DNA of 64,000 bases from the NCBI GenBank assembly GCA_029784825.1, contig JAFMAU010000005.1, positions 1 to 64,000 of the forward strand, in the 5' to 3' direction. This DNA comes from Nitrososphaerota archaeon (lineage in GTDB: Archaea; Thermoproteota; Nitrososphaeria; Nitrososphaerales; UBA183). Every line of letters starts with the position of its first letter. Position 1 is the first letter of the stretch. Made by a program: the position numbers and the translations under genes. Of the stretch, positions 8,195-16,673 are shown piece after piece. The notes beneath the pieces were generated by a model. The model saw nothing but the letters and a program-made list of their open reading frames with translations. It made no database searches and had not been told where the DNA came from.

Positions 8195-9070
8195 TTGATT
8201 CAAAGGGCATCGACAATTGTTGCAGTAGTCTTGATGACGCTCCTTGCCCCGGCTGCTTCAGCGACAGGCGGCGGGTCCTTGCAATTGAGCGTGTACGCCA
8301 ACGGCTACGTGCAGGTGTCCCAGGTCCTCCCTGTCGACTCAAGGGCCACATCGGTCGAAGTCACGCTCCTGTCTGGAGTCGTGTCAAACTTGGTCGCCAC
8401 CGACCAGAACGGCTCTCCGCTTTCGTACAGCTTCAACTCAGGAGGAGCGAACGTCACTGTCTACACTCTCGGTGCGGCCTCGGTGACCCTCCGCTACGAC
8501 ACCAACGCGCTGACCTCCAAGAACGGGACGGTCTGGACTCTGGCGTACTCGGCGAGGTACAACTCCACGGTGGTCCTCCCCCAGTTTGCAACCCTCATCT
8601 CCGTATTAGGCACGCCGTACTCCATCAACCAGACGGACACCTCGCCGGAAGTCGCCCTTTCTCCCGGAGCCTGGAGGCTGTCCTATGGGGTCCCGCTGGG
8701 GACCATGACGTCGGCGTCGACGGGAACCCAAGCGGGTCCCACCCCGCCTGCTCCGGGCACGCAGGCCTCCGCTCTTGAGCTCGGCGTCGCCATAGCCATG
8801 GTAGCCGCAGCCGGGGCGTCCTTCGTCTGGTGGAGGAGGAGAGGAATCGGGCCTGTCAGCAGGGACCTGAGGCCGGACGACGTTCAGGTCCTCAACTTCA
8901 TCCAGGAGAAGGGGGGGAGGGTGCTTGAGCTCGAGATCAGGGCTAGATTCGCCCTCCCTAAGACTTCGGCCTGGAGGCAGATCAAGCGACTTGAAAGGCT
9001 GGGGTACGTCAAGGTCACCAAGACGGGGACACAGAACCAGATAGAGATAATCAAAGAAAGAGAAGCCTGA
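8195..9070 (+). CDS. Signal-peptide, one-span membrane protein with cytoplasmic winged helix
   Basis: A signal peptide (about 1-23) leads to an extracytoplasmic beta-rich domain of about 150 residues with sequons. A TPPAPGT-type linker is followed by a membrane span at about 197-215 and WWRRRG as the stop-transfer. The cytoplasmic tail from about 225 is a MarR/IclR-like winged helix (RVLELEIRARFALPKTSAWRQIKRLERLGYV). Such proteins may sense the cell surface and act on DNA directly. Start TTG 8195 has GGAGG about 12 nt upstream. It lies next to secreted-protein genes, which are possible targets. Confidence 0.75.
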   Translation: MIQRASTIVAVVLMTLLAPAASATGGGSLQLSVYANGYVQVSQVLPVDSRATSVEVTLLSGVVSNLVATDQNGSPLSYSFNSGGANVTVYTLGAASVTLRYDTNALTSKNGTVWTLAYSARYNSTVVLPQFATLISVLGTPYSINQTDTSPEVALSPGAWRLSYGVPLGTMTSASTGTQAGPTPPAPGTQASALELGVAIAMVAAAGASFVWWRRRGIGPVSRDLRPDDVQVLNFIQEKGGRVLELEIRARFALPKTSAWRQIKRLERLGYVKVTKTGTQNQIEIIKEREA

Positions 9071-9077
9071 GACGGAT

Positions 9078-10916
9078 CTACGCGGAGACGGATGAAGCCG
9101 CCTGGAATTGGGCATAGGCTTGCGCCATCGCGGCGACCCCAGCTTCTACGTTCTGGCTAGAGAAGAGGAGGAGAGCCTGAGAAACGTACGCCCGGCCTGA
9201 CGCCGTCTCCGCGGTCCTGGCGTCATAGTCGCCCTGCACATAAGACAGCGCAGACGCGGCCGCGCCGGTCGAAATCCGAGTCTGGGTTCCGAGGGAGGAT
9301 CCTGCCGCTAGGAGTGTTGCGAGGCTGCCTGCATAGGTCCCCGCGCTCGCCTGAAGGCAGGTCTGGGCCGCCGCGACGTAAGACAGGGCGGCTTGGGCCG
9401 CGGCCTGGGCCCCGGCTGACACCTCCCCCAGCGCTGCGTCCGCGGTCGCGTTGAGGTAGGCGGGCCTCGAGGCAGTGATCTTGGCCGCCGAGCTGAGCAG
9501 GCTGCTTCCAACCACTATGGCCGACTGTCCGGCGGAGACGGCGGCGTTGAACGCCGAGACGTCACTCTCCACCGTCCCCACCGCGCTTACCTCCTGCTGA
9601 AGCGAAGCGCTGGCTCCGCTCGCGGTGGACGAAACTTGCAGGCTCGTCAGGTCGTAGTATATGCTCGAGACGCCCGGCACCGCCAGATAGCCTCCTAGGT
9701 CGACCACGACCGCCTGGTAGTCCGAAACGTATGCGGCGCCTGAGGTCTGGACTGCCGTCGAGTCAGCGTTCCCCGTGCTGAGATAGCTTGCGAACCCCGA
9801 GAGCTGGGTCCCTGAGTACGCGCTGTTCCAAGCGCCGGCCGTGGCGAGGGCGCCGGAGTAGGAAGAAGTGGCCGAGGCGGACGCCTGGATGGCTGAGACC
9901 AGGTTGGGGAGGGCCAGTATCCCAGCGAGGTTGAGCAGAGCGGACATGTCAGCACCGACCTTTCCTGCGGTGCTCTGGGCGGCGGAAATGCTCGCCGAGA
10001 CCGCGCCCGTTTCGACTGCGGCGATGGCGCCGGAGAGGGCGGATGCTGAGGAATTGATCTCGGCAGCCGCGGGGGTCTGTGCTCGGACATAAGCGGTCCA
10101 ACTCTCCTGGTATGCCGACAGGTTGGCTTGGACGGCCGCTTCGTCCTTGATGGTCGAGTTCGCGGCGGAATAGGCCGGGTTTACCACAGTTGAGAGGTAC
10201 ACCTGACCGCGCTGCGGATAGGTGTAGGACGCGATGGTCAGCAGCTCTGACTGGCAAGCTCCCGCCTCCGTCCTAGCTTGAGCTACAAGTGAGAGCGCCT
10301 GCGAGATGTCAGCGGACGTCGCCATGTGGCCGTTCGTCTGAGCCAGTAGTGAAGCCGCCTGGTCAAGGTCTGCCTTCGCGGAAGCAGCCTGGGCTCCGGC
10401 CTGCGCGCATGCCTGGACTAGAGCCTGCGCACCTGACGCACCTGCGCAGGCTTGGGCTACGACGGAGGCCACGATGCTGACAGTCGCGTTCGTCTCGGCG
10501 ACCGCAGCGAGGGCGGCATCGTAGTCGACAGACGCCGTGAGCCCTGCGTCGCTGAGTGCGATGGTGGAGGCAGCCGCTGCTCCCTCGTAGTCCGACATCG
10601 CAGCCTGGACTGCTTCGATCCCCGCCGACAGGTTGGTCCCGGCCTGAAGGTCGCTCTGGGCCGCGGCCAAGAGGGAGTCGCCCTGATTGAGCTGGGCCCG
10701 GGCCCCCCCTACGTCCAGCCCGTTGGCGGCCGCGTAGTTGACCGCGGTTGTAGTGTATGTCTTGGATGACTCGGCCGCGCTGACGAGGGCTGCCAGCTGC
10801 GCCTGCTGGCCTGTGCCGTTGGACTGCTCCAAGGCGACCATCGGGGTGAAGAGGCCCGCGACAAGCACGCATCCCAGGGCTACGGGAAGCAGTCTCCTCC
10901 TCGAGAACGAGCTCAT
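9078..10916 (-). CDS. Secreted Ala/Ser-rich helical protein
   Basis: The 612 residues begin with a signal peptide: a basic SRRRLLPV segment, a hydrophobic core, then a likely cut after VALEQ. The rest is unusually rich in Ala, Ser, Gln and Val, with long helix-forming stretches and irregular repetition (AQAAAQAAL, AAAQ). No catalytic motif or C-terminal anchor is evident. It may be a surface filament or spacer protein. A TTATCC element about 27 bp upstream of the ATG and a perfect GGAACG palindrome just beyond it form the promoter region. It ends 8 bp from the end of the membrane winged-helix gene. Confidence 0.65.
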   Translation of the reverse strand: MSSFSRRRLLPVALGCVLVAGLFTPMVALEQSNGTGQQAQLAALVSAAESSKTYTTTAVNYAAANGLDVGGARAQLNQGDSLLAAAQSDLQAGTNLSAGIEAVQAAMSDYEGAAAASTIALSDAGLTASVDYDAALAAVAETNATVSIVASVVAQACAGASGAQALVQACAQAGAQAASAKADLDQAASLLAQTNGHMATSADISQALSLVAQARTEAGACQSELLTIASYTYPQRGQVYLSTVVNPAYSAANSTIKDEAAVQANLSAYQESWTAYVRAQTPAAAEINSSASALSGAIAAVETGAVSASISAAQSTAGKVGADMSALLNLAGILALPNLVSAIQASASATSSYSGALATAGAWNSAYSGTQLSGFASYLSTGNADSTAVQTSGAAYVSDYQAVVVDLGGYLAVPGVSSIYYDLTSLQVSSTASGASASLQQEVSAVGTVESDVSAFNAAVSAGQSAIVVGSSLLSSAAKITASRPAYLNATADAALGEVSAGAQAAAQAALSYVAAAQTCLQASAGTYAGSLATLLAAGSSLGTQTRISTGAAASALSYVQGDYDARTAETASGRAYVSQALLLFSSQNVEAGVAAMAQAYAQFQAASSVSA

Positions 10917-10945
10917 GGAGGTAGGTACTACACCTCGGAGGATAA

Positions 10946-10970
10946 GGAACGCCGTGGAACGCCCGTTCCA
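10946..10970. promoter_or_regulatory. GGAACG-CC-CGTTCC operator upstream of the Ala/Ser-rich protein gene
   Basis: Positions 10955-10970 form a perfect 16-bp palindrome, TGGAACG-CC-CGTTCCA. An extra GGAACG half-site lies at 10946-10951, exactly 10 bp away. The palindrome centre is about 46 bp from the ATG at 10916, just upstream of the TATA-like TTATCC. The same layout occurs before the gene at 12266. Confidence 0.6.
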
Positions 10971-10985
10971 GACTGCGAGACGGGG

Positions 10986-11183
10986 TCAGTCATTGCACCC
11001 CGACCTGAAGAACTCCTCAAGCGTCCAAATTGTATAGCCCAACCCCGCCAGCTTCGAAACGGCTTCCTCGTGCTCTTTCATGAGCAGCCTCAGCTGCGCC
11101 TTCTTGAACGTCGCCGCCGCGCCGGGGATCGCCTCCTCGGGGGCATCCGCGGGTTCGGGGCCCTGGAAACTGTTATTCTGCAA
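10986..11183 (-). CDS. Small 65-residue protein of unknown function
   Basis: The frame starts at TTG with GAGGT about 9 nt upstream, 33 bp after the stop of the DUF4382-like gene. The product has an acidic, Pro-rich start and then an amphipathic charged segment (QLRLLMKEHEEAVSKLAGLG). It may be the second gene of a two-gene transcript. It has no recognised domain and could be spurious; the ribosome-binding site and a protein-like composition are the only support. Confidence 0.45.
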   Translation of the reverse strand: MQNNSFQGPEPADAPEEAIPGAAATFKKAQLRLLMKEHEEAVSKLAGLGYTIWTLEEFFRSGCND

Positions 11184-11216
11184 CCCGATCCTACCTCGAA
11201 AACAAAGGGGGGTGGC

Positions 11217-12266
11217 CTAGGAGGCCACCACGGTGGTACTGGCGTACGTGTTCGCGCCGATGCATGTGATGATGTACTGCTGCCCAGTGACGACCCCGGC
11301 GACTTGAACGCCGCCGATGGCCGTGCCGATGTTGATGTCCCCGTTGAAGTTGAGGTTCGCGGCAGAGCCCGAAGAGACTGTCACCCCGCTGCTTAGGAGG
11401 GCTGTTGCCTGGAGGGAAGAGGACTGTTGGACTGTCCCGCTGCTGCTCACTGTGAAGATCGCCGAACTGCTGAATGAAGAGGGGAGCGAGGCGCCTGCGG
11501 ATGCCCAAGCCGAGACCGGGGTTATGATGACCTCTTGGATCTCGGCGTTCGCGTTCCCGGAGTTCTGCATTTCAAGGACCATGGAGCTGCTGCTGAGCGT
11601 AGCGCCGACGTTCAGGCTGGCGCTGGTCTGGGACATGAAGGTGCTCCACCAGGACTGGGCAGAGAGGCTTGCTGTGGCGCCCACCTGGAGGGACAGGGAC
11701 CCCAGGGTCGACGGAGGGACGTTGGTCGCTTCGGCCGTGGCGCTGAAGACGAACTGTGGATTCGACGAGCTGCCTGTGTTCTCGATGAAGGTCCTCAGGT
11801 CCACCACGGCTGCGGCCGTCGAGCTGGAGTTGACCTGGACTTTGCTCTGCGACTGTGCGGTTATGGTGGTGGAAGCGACAGTGGTGACATAGCTCTGCCC
11901 CTGGTAGAAGACCTTGCATGAGTCGACGTTGAACTTGAACGCGTCGTAGGTTGCAGCGTTGACTTGGGACGACGCTAGTGTCTGGGCCGTGCCCTGTGAG
12001 GCCATAAGGTCCATGGACCCGGATCCGCTGACTTGGGTCCAGCCGCTGACCATGTCTGAGCCTGCGGTGTGGGCGTAGACCGAGCTGTAGGCTATCGTGG
12101 CGTCGCTGACGCCCGAAGCTGCGACCGCCGGATCGGTCCCTATAATGGCGAGCTTGCCTGAGCCTGATGCGCTTGGACTTTGGTATTGGACTAGGGCGAC
12201 CGCGGCCGCCAGTACTATCACTATAGCCGCCACGATCGCGATTGCTGCGACGATTGTTTTCTTCAT
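11217..12266 (-). CDS. Secreted or anchored DUF4382-like protein
   Basis: The 349 residues start MKKTIVAAIAIVAAIVIVLAA, a signal sequence or N-terminal anchor. Residues 35-140 resemble a DUF4382 beta-sandwich: LAIIGTDPA at the start, a SSVYAH strand, W with a following MDLM, and YDAFKFNVDSCKV near the end. The remainder is very rich in Ser, Thr and Ala and looks beta-structured, probably a surface stalk. GGAGG sits just before the ATG. A TATA-like CTAATC and a GGAACG-type palindrome lie upstream, with the spacing seen at the 10916 promoter. Confidence 0.65.
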   Translation of the reverse strand: MKKTIVAAIAIVAAIVIVLAAAVALVQYQSPSASGSGKLAIIGTDPAVAASGVSDATIAYSSVYAHTAGSDMVSGWTQVSGSGSMDLMASQGTAQTLASSQVNAATYDAFKFNVDSCKVFYQGQSYVTTVASTTITAQSQSKVQVNSSSTAAAVVDLRTFIENTGSSSNPQFVFSATAEATNVPPSTLGSLSLQVGATASLSAQSWWSTFMSQTSASLNVGATLSSSSMVLEMQNSGNANAEIQEVIITPVSAWASAGASLPSSFSSSAIFTVSSSGTVQQSSSLQATALLSSGVTVSSGSAANLNFNGDINIGTAIGGVQVAGVVTGQQYIITCIGANTYASTTVVAS

Positions 12267-12304
12267 CGGTCCTCCTATGCCTGGTAGGGGTGATTAGGAA
12301 CCCC

Positions 12305-12348
12305 GAGGAACACCCGTTCCCGAACGATCTGGAACGCCACAGGAACGC
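12305..12348. promoter_or_regulatory. GGAACG-type operator cluster upstream of the DUF4382-like gene
   Basis: GGAACA-CC-CGTTCC at 12307-12320 matches the palindrome at 10955-10970 with one mismatch; its centre is about 47 bp from the ATG at 12266. Two further GGAACG half-sites follow at 12331 and 12342, and a CGTTC-GGGAACG-like arrangement overlaps (read on the minus strand). The rest of the gap 12267-12599 holds the two divergent promoters; I see no gene in it. Confidence 0.6.
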
Positions 12349-12599
12349 TCGGGGCTCCTGACTCCGGGGACGAGATTGCGCCAGGAGAAGGGAGCTCTCT
12401 CTCTGCCTAGGCCTTCGGGGTGCTTCACAAGCGGGTAGGTGCCCCTCTGGCTCCGAGGCGCGCGGCGGCCGGAGCGAGGAGATGATCTCCGTCGGCAACC
12501 ACCGGGCGGGTATGTCGACTTTCGATGGGAAGGCGATCTCGCTTCTGTGTCCAAGAGTTTCACTTTTGTTTATTAAACGGCCGCAACCTTGGCGGACGC

Positions 12600-13064
12600 T
12601 TGTACAGGAACGAGGACCCGAAGGGGTCAACCGAGCCTTCTCAGTCCAAGACCGTTGGGGTAGAATCATTGGAAGGAAAGTTCGCCGAGTTCGGAGAAGT
12701 CGCTTCTGCGTTCGTGAGGCAGATGAGCGCGGCCGAAGCCCTCTCTTACAGGGGGGAGCCGAGCGCGGTCAGGGTCAACGTCCACGTCACGAAGAAGGTA
12801 TTCAGCAAGTGGTCGATCGAGATACTCATGTCGACCTACTCGTTGAAATCGGTCGGGTTCGGGGACCTCAAGCGCGTCCTCACCGGCATAAGTTCGCGCG
12901 TGCTTTCGAAGAAGCTGAAGGACCTGGAGGAGCTGGGGTTCGTGGAGAGGGAGGTCATAGAGTCGAGGCCCCCTAAGGTTAGGTACACCCTCTCGAAGCG
13001 GGGAGTAGTGCTCGCCAGGCTGGGCGAGCCGGTCGTAATCTACCTGAGAAAATCGATGAAGTAG
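12600..13064 (+). CDS. HxlR-family winged-helix transcriptional regulator
   Basis: The C-terminal 100 residues are an HxlR domain: VFSKWSIEILMSTYSLKSVGFGDLKRVLTGISSRVLSKKLKDLEELGFVERE, a beta-wing with SRPPKVRYTLSKRG, then a final helix. About 45 less conserved residues precede it. A TTTATTAAA element at 12568-12577 puts the transcript start near 12600, where an in-frame TTG occurs; later starts (TTG 12669, ATG 12723) remain possible. It is divergent from the DUF4382-like gene whose promoter carries GGAACG palindromes, so it is the first candidate to bind them. Confidence 0.75.
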   Translation: MYRNEDPKGSTEPSQSKTVGVESLEGKFAEFGEVASAFVRQMSAAEALSYRGEPSAVRVNVHVTKKVFSKWSIEILMSTYSLKSVGFGDLKRVLTGISSRVLSKKLKDLEELGFVEREVIESRPPKVRYTLSKRGVVLARLGEPVVIYLRKSMK

Positions 13065-13109
13065 GGAACTTCACGGCAACTGGAACTGAATGGGCACGAG
13101 TCCGGAGGT

Positions 13110-14819
13110 CTATGTCCCTGTTATGGGTTGTATCGGGAGTGGCTCGCCGTGCTCGCCCGCAGCGCATCCGCACCCTTGAACGTGCCCGCCCCGCCTGAGG
13201 GTCCCTCTGTAGAGACCGTCTTCGAGCTTCCTGCCGGTCTTCGCTTCCCATGCTTCGATAGGCATCCCGTACTTCTGCTGAATCCTGTCCCTGTACCATT
13301 CAGGGATCACGTTGAAGCTGCAGAAGGGAATGATTCTGAGGTCGGGTGTGAGATAGTGGATGTCGCACCTCTGTAGCCTCTCCTCGTCCTGGTTGTACTT
13401 GTCCTGGAAGTGCATCATCCCGAGGAACATGCTCTTCAGGTGGAACTGCCCGATCGAGGAGTAGTCGTGCTTGACCAGCGCGTCTGTGAGGAGCTTCGCG
13501 AAGCTGAGGCTCTTGGGCTGCCTCTCCTTGTTGACGAAGGACGAAATCTTCGTCAGGACCTTGGCCGCCACGATGTAGCGGTTCGTGCCTGAGTAGATTT
13601 CTTCCTGCTTCTCGTCGAGGTACTCGATCATCCCAGCGATATCGACGAACTCTGGCAGGGGGATGAGCCTCTTCTTGTCTGGGTCGTTGAACACGTAGGT
13701 CCCTGCCCCGCACGCGAAGTGTATCGAGAGCTCGTACTGTTCCTTCTTGGTGAAAGCTTCGATGAAGCCTGTGACTGGAGAGCAGGACGGGACCGGGAAC
13801 CAGCCGTCCTTGGTTATCATGCCGTTGGTCTGCTCTTCTATCCTCTCGATGCAGTCCGGGATTGTAATCCTGTACTTCGCCCTCTCCGTCTTGGTGAGAC
13901 GGCCTGTCAGCGACACCGGCTGGAAGTTGACCGCATGGACCGTGTCGATGTTCTTCCACCCGAAGCGGATGATGTCCCCGAGCTCGTGGTCGTTGATCGA
14001 CTTTATGACCGTCGGGACGAGCACGACCCCGACCCCCACCTTGCGGCAGGCGTCGATGGCATAGGGCGCCTCCCAGTGGTTCTTCGGGTTGGTCTTCGGG
14101 GAGACCCCGTCGAAGCTCATGTAGAGGTTCGAGACGCCGGCTTCCTTCAGGCGCTTCGCCAGCCCTGGGTTGAGGGCCAGGTTGATCCCATTGGTGTTCA
14201 GCTGGATGTGGTCGACGCCTTCCTCTTTCAGTATCTTGATGATCGTCGGCAGGTCCTCCCTGATGGTCGGCTCGCCGCCAGTTATCTGGACGGAGTTGCC
14301 TGCGACCGGCCTTTCCGCCTTCAGCGAGCGGCCCATCTCCCTGATCTGGTCGAGGGTCGGCTCGTAGACGTAGGCGCCTTCGAGGCCCTTCTTGACGTAG
14401 AAGAAGCAGTACCAGCAGGTGAGGTCGCACCTGTTGGTCACGATTATGTTCGAAAGACCTGTGTGCGACAGGTGGTTTGAGCAAAGGCCGCAGTTGGCGG
14501 GGCAGGAGCAGACGTCCATCGGGACGTTGGCGGCATGGGTCCCCTTCCCGTCCTTCCAATAGCGCGAAAACTTGCTGTACATTTCGTATGAGCCGAAGTA
14601 CAGCTCTTCGGTCTCGCCGTGCTCGGGGCAGGTCTTCGTCATCCAGACTTTGCTGTCCCGTTCGAAGACTATCGCCGGGAGGATCCTGTTGCAGTCAGGG
14701 CAGATGGACTGCGTCTGGCGGATGAAGTTCCCCTTCGAGACTTCCTTCTTGAGTTCTAGACTGACGTCTGCGATTTGGGCCAAATCAGATTCGCTGTGTC
14801 TCCCTGCAGGTTTCCGCAT
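13110..14819 (-). CDS. tes: Tetraether lipid synthase-like radical SAM protein (Tes family)
   Basis: The product has 569 residues. N-terminal cysteine clusters (C40, C43, C64 and C104-C113, CSCPANCGLC) precede the radical SAM motif C131-DLT-C135-WY-C138. A GGEPT SAM-binding motif follows, then a TIM-barrel with LNTNG and YMSFDG, and a C-terminal domain ending in HVQGCGCAAG. This architecture matches the Tes/GDGT-MAS family, which joins the phytanyl chains of two archaeols to make membrane-spanning tetraether lipids. The sequence agrees from end to end, so the assignment is firm at family level; other members of the wider family methylate other substrates. ATG 14819 follows a TATA-like ATCTTAACC about 30 bp away. 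Confidence 0.8.
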   Translation of the reverse strand: MRKPAGRHSESDLAQIADVSLELKKEVSKGNFIRQTQSICPDCNRILPAIVFERDSKVWMTKTCPEHGETEELYFGSYEMYSKFSRYWKDGKGTHAANVPMDVCSCPANCGLCSNHLSHTGLSNIIVTNRCDLTCWYCFFYVKKGLEGAYVYEPTLDQIREMGRSLKAERPVAGNSVQITGGEPTIREDLPTIIKILKEEGVDHIQLNTNGINLALNPGLAKRLKEAGVSNLYMSFDGVSPKTNPKNHWEAPYAIDACRKVGVGVVLVPTVIKSINDHELGDIIRFGWKNIDTVHAVNFQPVSLTGRLTKTERAKYRITIPDCIERIEEQTNGMITKDGWFPVPSCSPVTGFIEAFTKKEQYELSIHFACGAGTYVFNDPDKKRLIPLPEFVDIAGMIEYLDEKQEEIYSGTNRYIVAAKVLTKISSFVNKERQPKSLSFAKLLTDALVKHDYSSIGQFHLKSMFLGMMHFQDKYNQDEERLQRCDIHYLTPDLRIIPFCSFNVIPEWYRDRIQQKYGMPIEAWEAKTGRKLEDGLYRGTLRRGGHVQGCGCAAGEHGEPLPIQPITGT

Positions 14820-14851
14820 ATAAGGATTTTAACTTTACAGAGGGTGAAAGG

Positions 14852-15040
14852 TTAAGATAGCCTTCCTACGCTGCCAGGGGCGGATTGCTGCTGCTTCGCG
14901 CCTGGTATACCGATGAGCTTGCCGGAAGGGGTCAGGACGAAGAGCATCCCGCAGTTCCTGCAGCGCTTGTAGGAGTTGACCCCGTCGTCTGTCTTCTGGT
15001 CCCCCACATACTCGAGGGACTCGTGCCTGCACCCGGCCAT
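14852..15040 (-). CDS. Small zinc-ribbon protein
   Basis: This 62-residue protein has C4-H (MAGCRHESLEYVGD) and CRNC (about 27-30), enough for one zinc site. A short beta hairpin (MLFVLTPSGKLIGIPG) follows. Similar tiny zinc ribbons are common in archaeal genomes and bind nucleic acid or protein partners. Its ATG lies about 28 bp from the shared AT-rich element at 15060-15075. It ends 32 bp before the Tes gene on the same strand, so both could share a transcript. Confidence 0.65.
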   Translation of the reverse strand: MAGCRHESLEYVGDQKTDDGVNSYKRCRNCGMLFVLTPSGKLIGIPGAKQQQSAPGSVGRLS

Positions 15041-15108
15041 GAGGAGGCCGCGACCCTCATCAGATTTACGTTTTTACCCGAAGAATGGCTCACGCTGAGG
15101 GGACCGGT

Positions 15109-15873
15109 ATGGGGCTGAGCGAAAGGGCGGAGGCCTCCCTGGAGGCGCTCGGACTGACGGGGAGCGAGGTCAAGGCGTACATCGCGCTCCTGCGCGGAGG
15201 GACCATGACGGCGAGCGACGTCAGCCGGGAGGCGAGGATCCCCTACTCCAAGGTGTACGACGCGCTAGAATCCCTTCACCGACGCGGATGGGTGGAGGAG
15301 CAGAAGAGCAGGCCGATCGTGTACACAGCGAAGCCCCCCGACACAGCTCTGGAAGAGCTGAAGTCGAGGCAGGAGACCGAAAGGAAGGAGAGGGAGCAGG
15401 TCGCCCTCGAGGAGCTGATGGGAATCTACGTCAGCAGGGGGGAGCAGGAGAAGCCTGACATCTGGATCATGAGGGGGACGAACGAAATCCTCTCAAGAGT
15501 GAAGAACCTGCTCCTGAACTGCAGGGCGGAACTCCTGATAGCCCTCCCGACGCAGCTGGCCCCGTTCACAGACAGGATAGAGCCCTTGATGGCCACCCTC
15601 AAGGAGAAAGGGGTCAAGAGCCTGATACTCACGTCGACCGACTTCCCTAATGAAAAGGCCGGGGTGCTGGCGAAGCACGCGGAGGTCAGGACGAGGAAGA
15701 CCATGTACGGAGGAGGGCTGATCTCAGACGCCCGGGAGGTCGTGCTCCTGCTTGGAGGCGGGGACCAGGTCGCTCCGCCGTTAGCCATCTGGGCGTCCCA
15801 CCACGGGCTCGCCAGCTTCGCGAAGGACTACTTCGAGTTCCTCTGGGACTCGCCGGGGACTTCCAAGGTTTGA
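15109..15873 (+). CDS. TrmB-family transcriptional regulator
   Basis: The N-terminal winged helix reads LEALGLTGSEVKAYIALLRGGTMTASDVSREARIPYSKVYDALESLHRRGWVE, a typical TrmB DNA-binding domain. A coiled segment (EELKSRQETERKEREQ) and a C-terminal phospholipase-D-like sensor domain (IMRGTNEILSRVKNLL onward) follow. TrmB proteins often respond to sugars, but the C-terminal part here is of the short PLD-like type and the ligand is unknown. I prefer ATG 15109 over ATG 15085 because the family N-terminus begins there. It heads a four-gene run with overlapping or near-contiguous ends. Confidence 0.8.
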   Translation: MGLSERAEASLEALGLTGSEVKAYIALLRGGTMTASDVSREARIPYSKVYDALESLHRRGWVEEQKSRPIVYTAKPPDTALEELKSRQETERKEREQVALEELMGIYVSRGEQEKPDIWIMRGTNEILSRVKNLLLNCRAELLIALPTQLAPFTDRIEPLMATLKEKGVKSLILTSTDFPNEKAGVLAKHAEVRTRKTMYGGGLISDAREVVLLLGGGDQVAPPLAIWASHHGLASFAKDYFEFLWDSPGTSKV

Positions 15874-16241
15874 AGAAGGCGTCAGCTCCCGGGCTGAGAG
15901 ACGAAGAAGGCGTCCTCGACAGGCTGGGTATCGAGGCGGGGCTCTCAAGGCAGGAGGCGGCGCTCTACCTGAGGCTCCTGCGCGAGGGTCACATCCCGGC
16001 CGCCGAGTCGGGCCGGGCTTCGAAGCTGCTGCAGAAGGGCATGGTCATCGTTTCAGGGGACGGGAATAGGATCGTCCCGGTTCACCCACGGCTGGGGGTG
16101 GCCAACCAGTACAGGACGTGGCGGGAGTCGATGGTGAGGGAGATCAATGAGAGGAGGATGAGGGTGGACAGGCTGATATTGGAGCTCATCCCTCTCTACG
16201 AGGCCGCAACGGAGAAAAGCACGGGGACAGGGGGCGGGTAA
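15870..16241 (+). CDS. Short TrmB-like winged-helix protein
   Basis: The 123 residues open with DRLGIEAGLSRQEAALYLRLLREGHIPAAE, similar to the first helices of TrmB proteins. The recognition region appears shortened (SGRASKLLQKGMVIVSGDGNRIVPVHP), and a helical tail follows. It starts at TTG overlapping the previous stop (TTGA). It may dimerise with, or modulate, the full TrmB protein made just before it. Confidence 0.6.
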   Translation: MKKASAPGLRDEEGVLDRLGIEAGLSRQEAALYLRLLREGHIPAAESGRASKLLQKGMVIVSGDGNRIVPVHPRLGVANQYRTWRESMVREINERRMRVDRLILELIPLYEAATEKSTGTGGG

Positions 16242-16244
16242 GTC

Positions 16245-16673
16245 TTGGCGGCAGCGGCGCACGAGCACGAGATAGTATTCATAGGCATGATCAATGTCAA
16301 CCGCGACAACTACCTGCAGGGGGTAGTCGACGTTTGGAGGTGCAGGAGCTGCAAGAAGCTGTTCTGCGACGACAAGAGGTACGGGGAGCCGCTGAAGGCG
16401 AGCGTCGGGTTCGAGACCATCCCGGAAGACGAGGAGTGGGCCGTGCTGACCTGTACGACGCAGAAGGATGTCTACATGAACAGCCTTGGGGCGAAGCCGG
16501 GGAAGAAGATAACCCACGCTTGCAGGGGCGGTGAGGTCCACGAGTTCGTCGTGGGCGCCGACTACACGCTGTCCCCCAGGGTGGCCAACCCGATCCACAG
16601 GCTTTACCGGGTCAAGGACCACATCAACGAGAATATCGAAGCCGGGTACTACAGGCTGACGATGGCCAAGTGA
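16245..16673 (+). CDS. Conserved-looking hypothetical protein with a CxxC pair
   Basis: The 142-residue soluble product contains WRCRSCKKLFC, a partial zinc knuckle, then a mixed alpha/beta body ending HINENIEAGYYRLTMAK. The start is TTG, three bases after the previous stop, and its end overlaps the next gene as GTGA. I do not recognise the family; operon position suggests a function tied to the TrmB pair. Confidence 0.55.
   Translation: MAAAAHEHEIVFIGMINVNRDNYLQGVVDVWRCRSCKKLFCDDKRYGEPLKASVGFETIPEDEEWAVLTCTTQKDVYMNSLGAKPGKKITHACRGGEVHEFVVGADYTLSPRVANPIHRLYRVKDHINENIEAGYYRLTMAK

Noticed and set aside
9078..10916. Tandem DNA repeats or CRISPR-like array in the Ala/Ser-rich gene
   Set aside because: The repetition is of similar amino acids with variable codons; there are no fixed-length direct repeats or spacers. 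No CRISPR array was found anywhere in the window.
12482..12976. Alternative plus-strand frame next to the HxlR regulator
   Set aside because: It overlaps the regulator in another frame with biased Arg/Gly/Pro content; the HxlR winged helix is clearly the coding frame.
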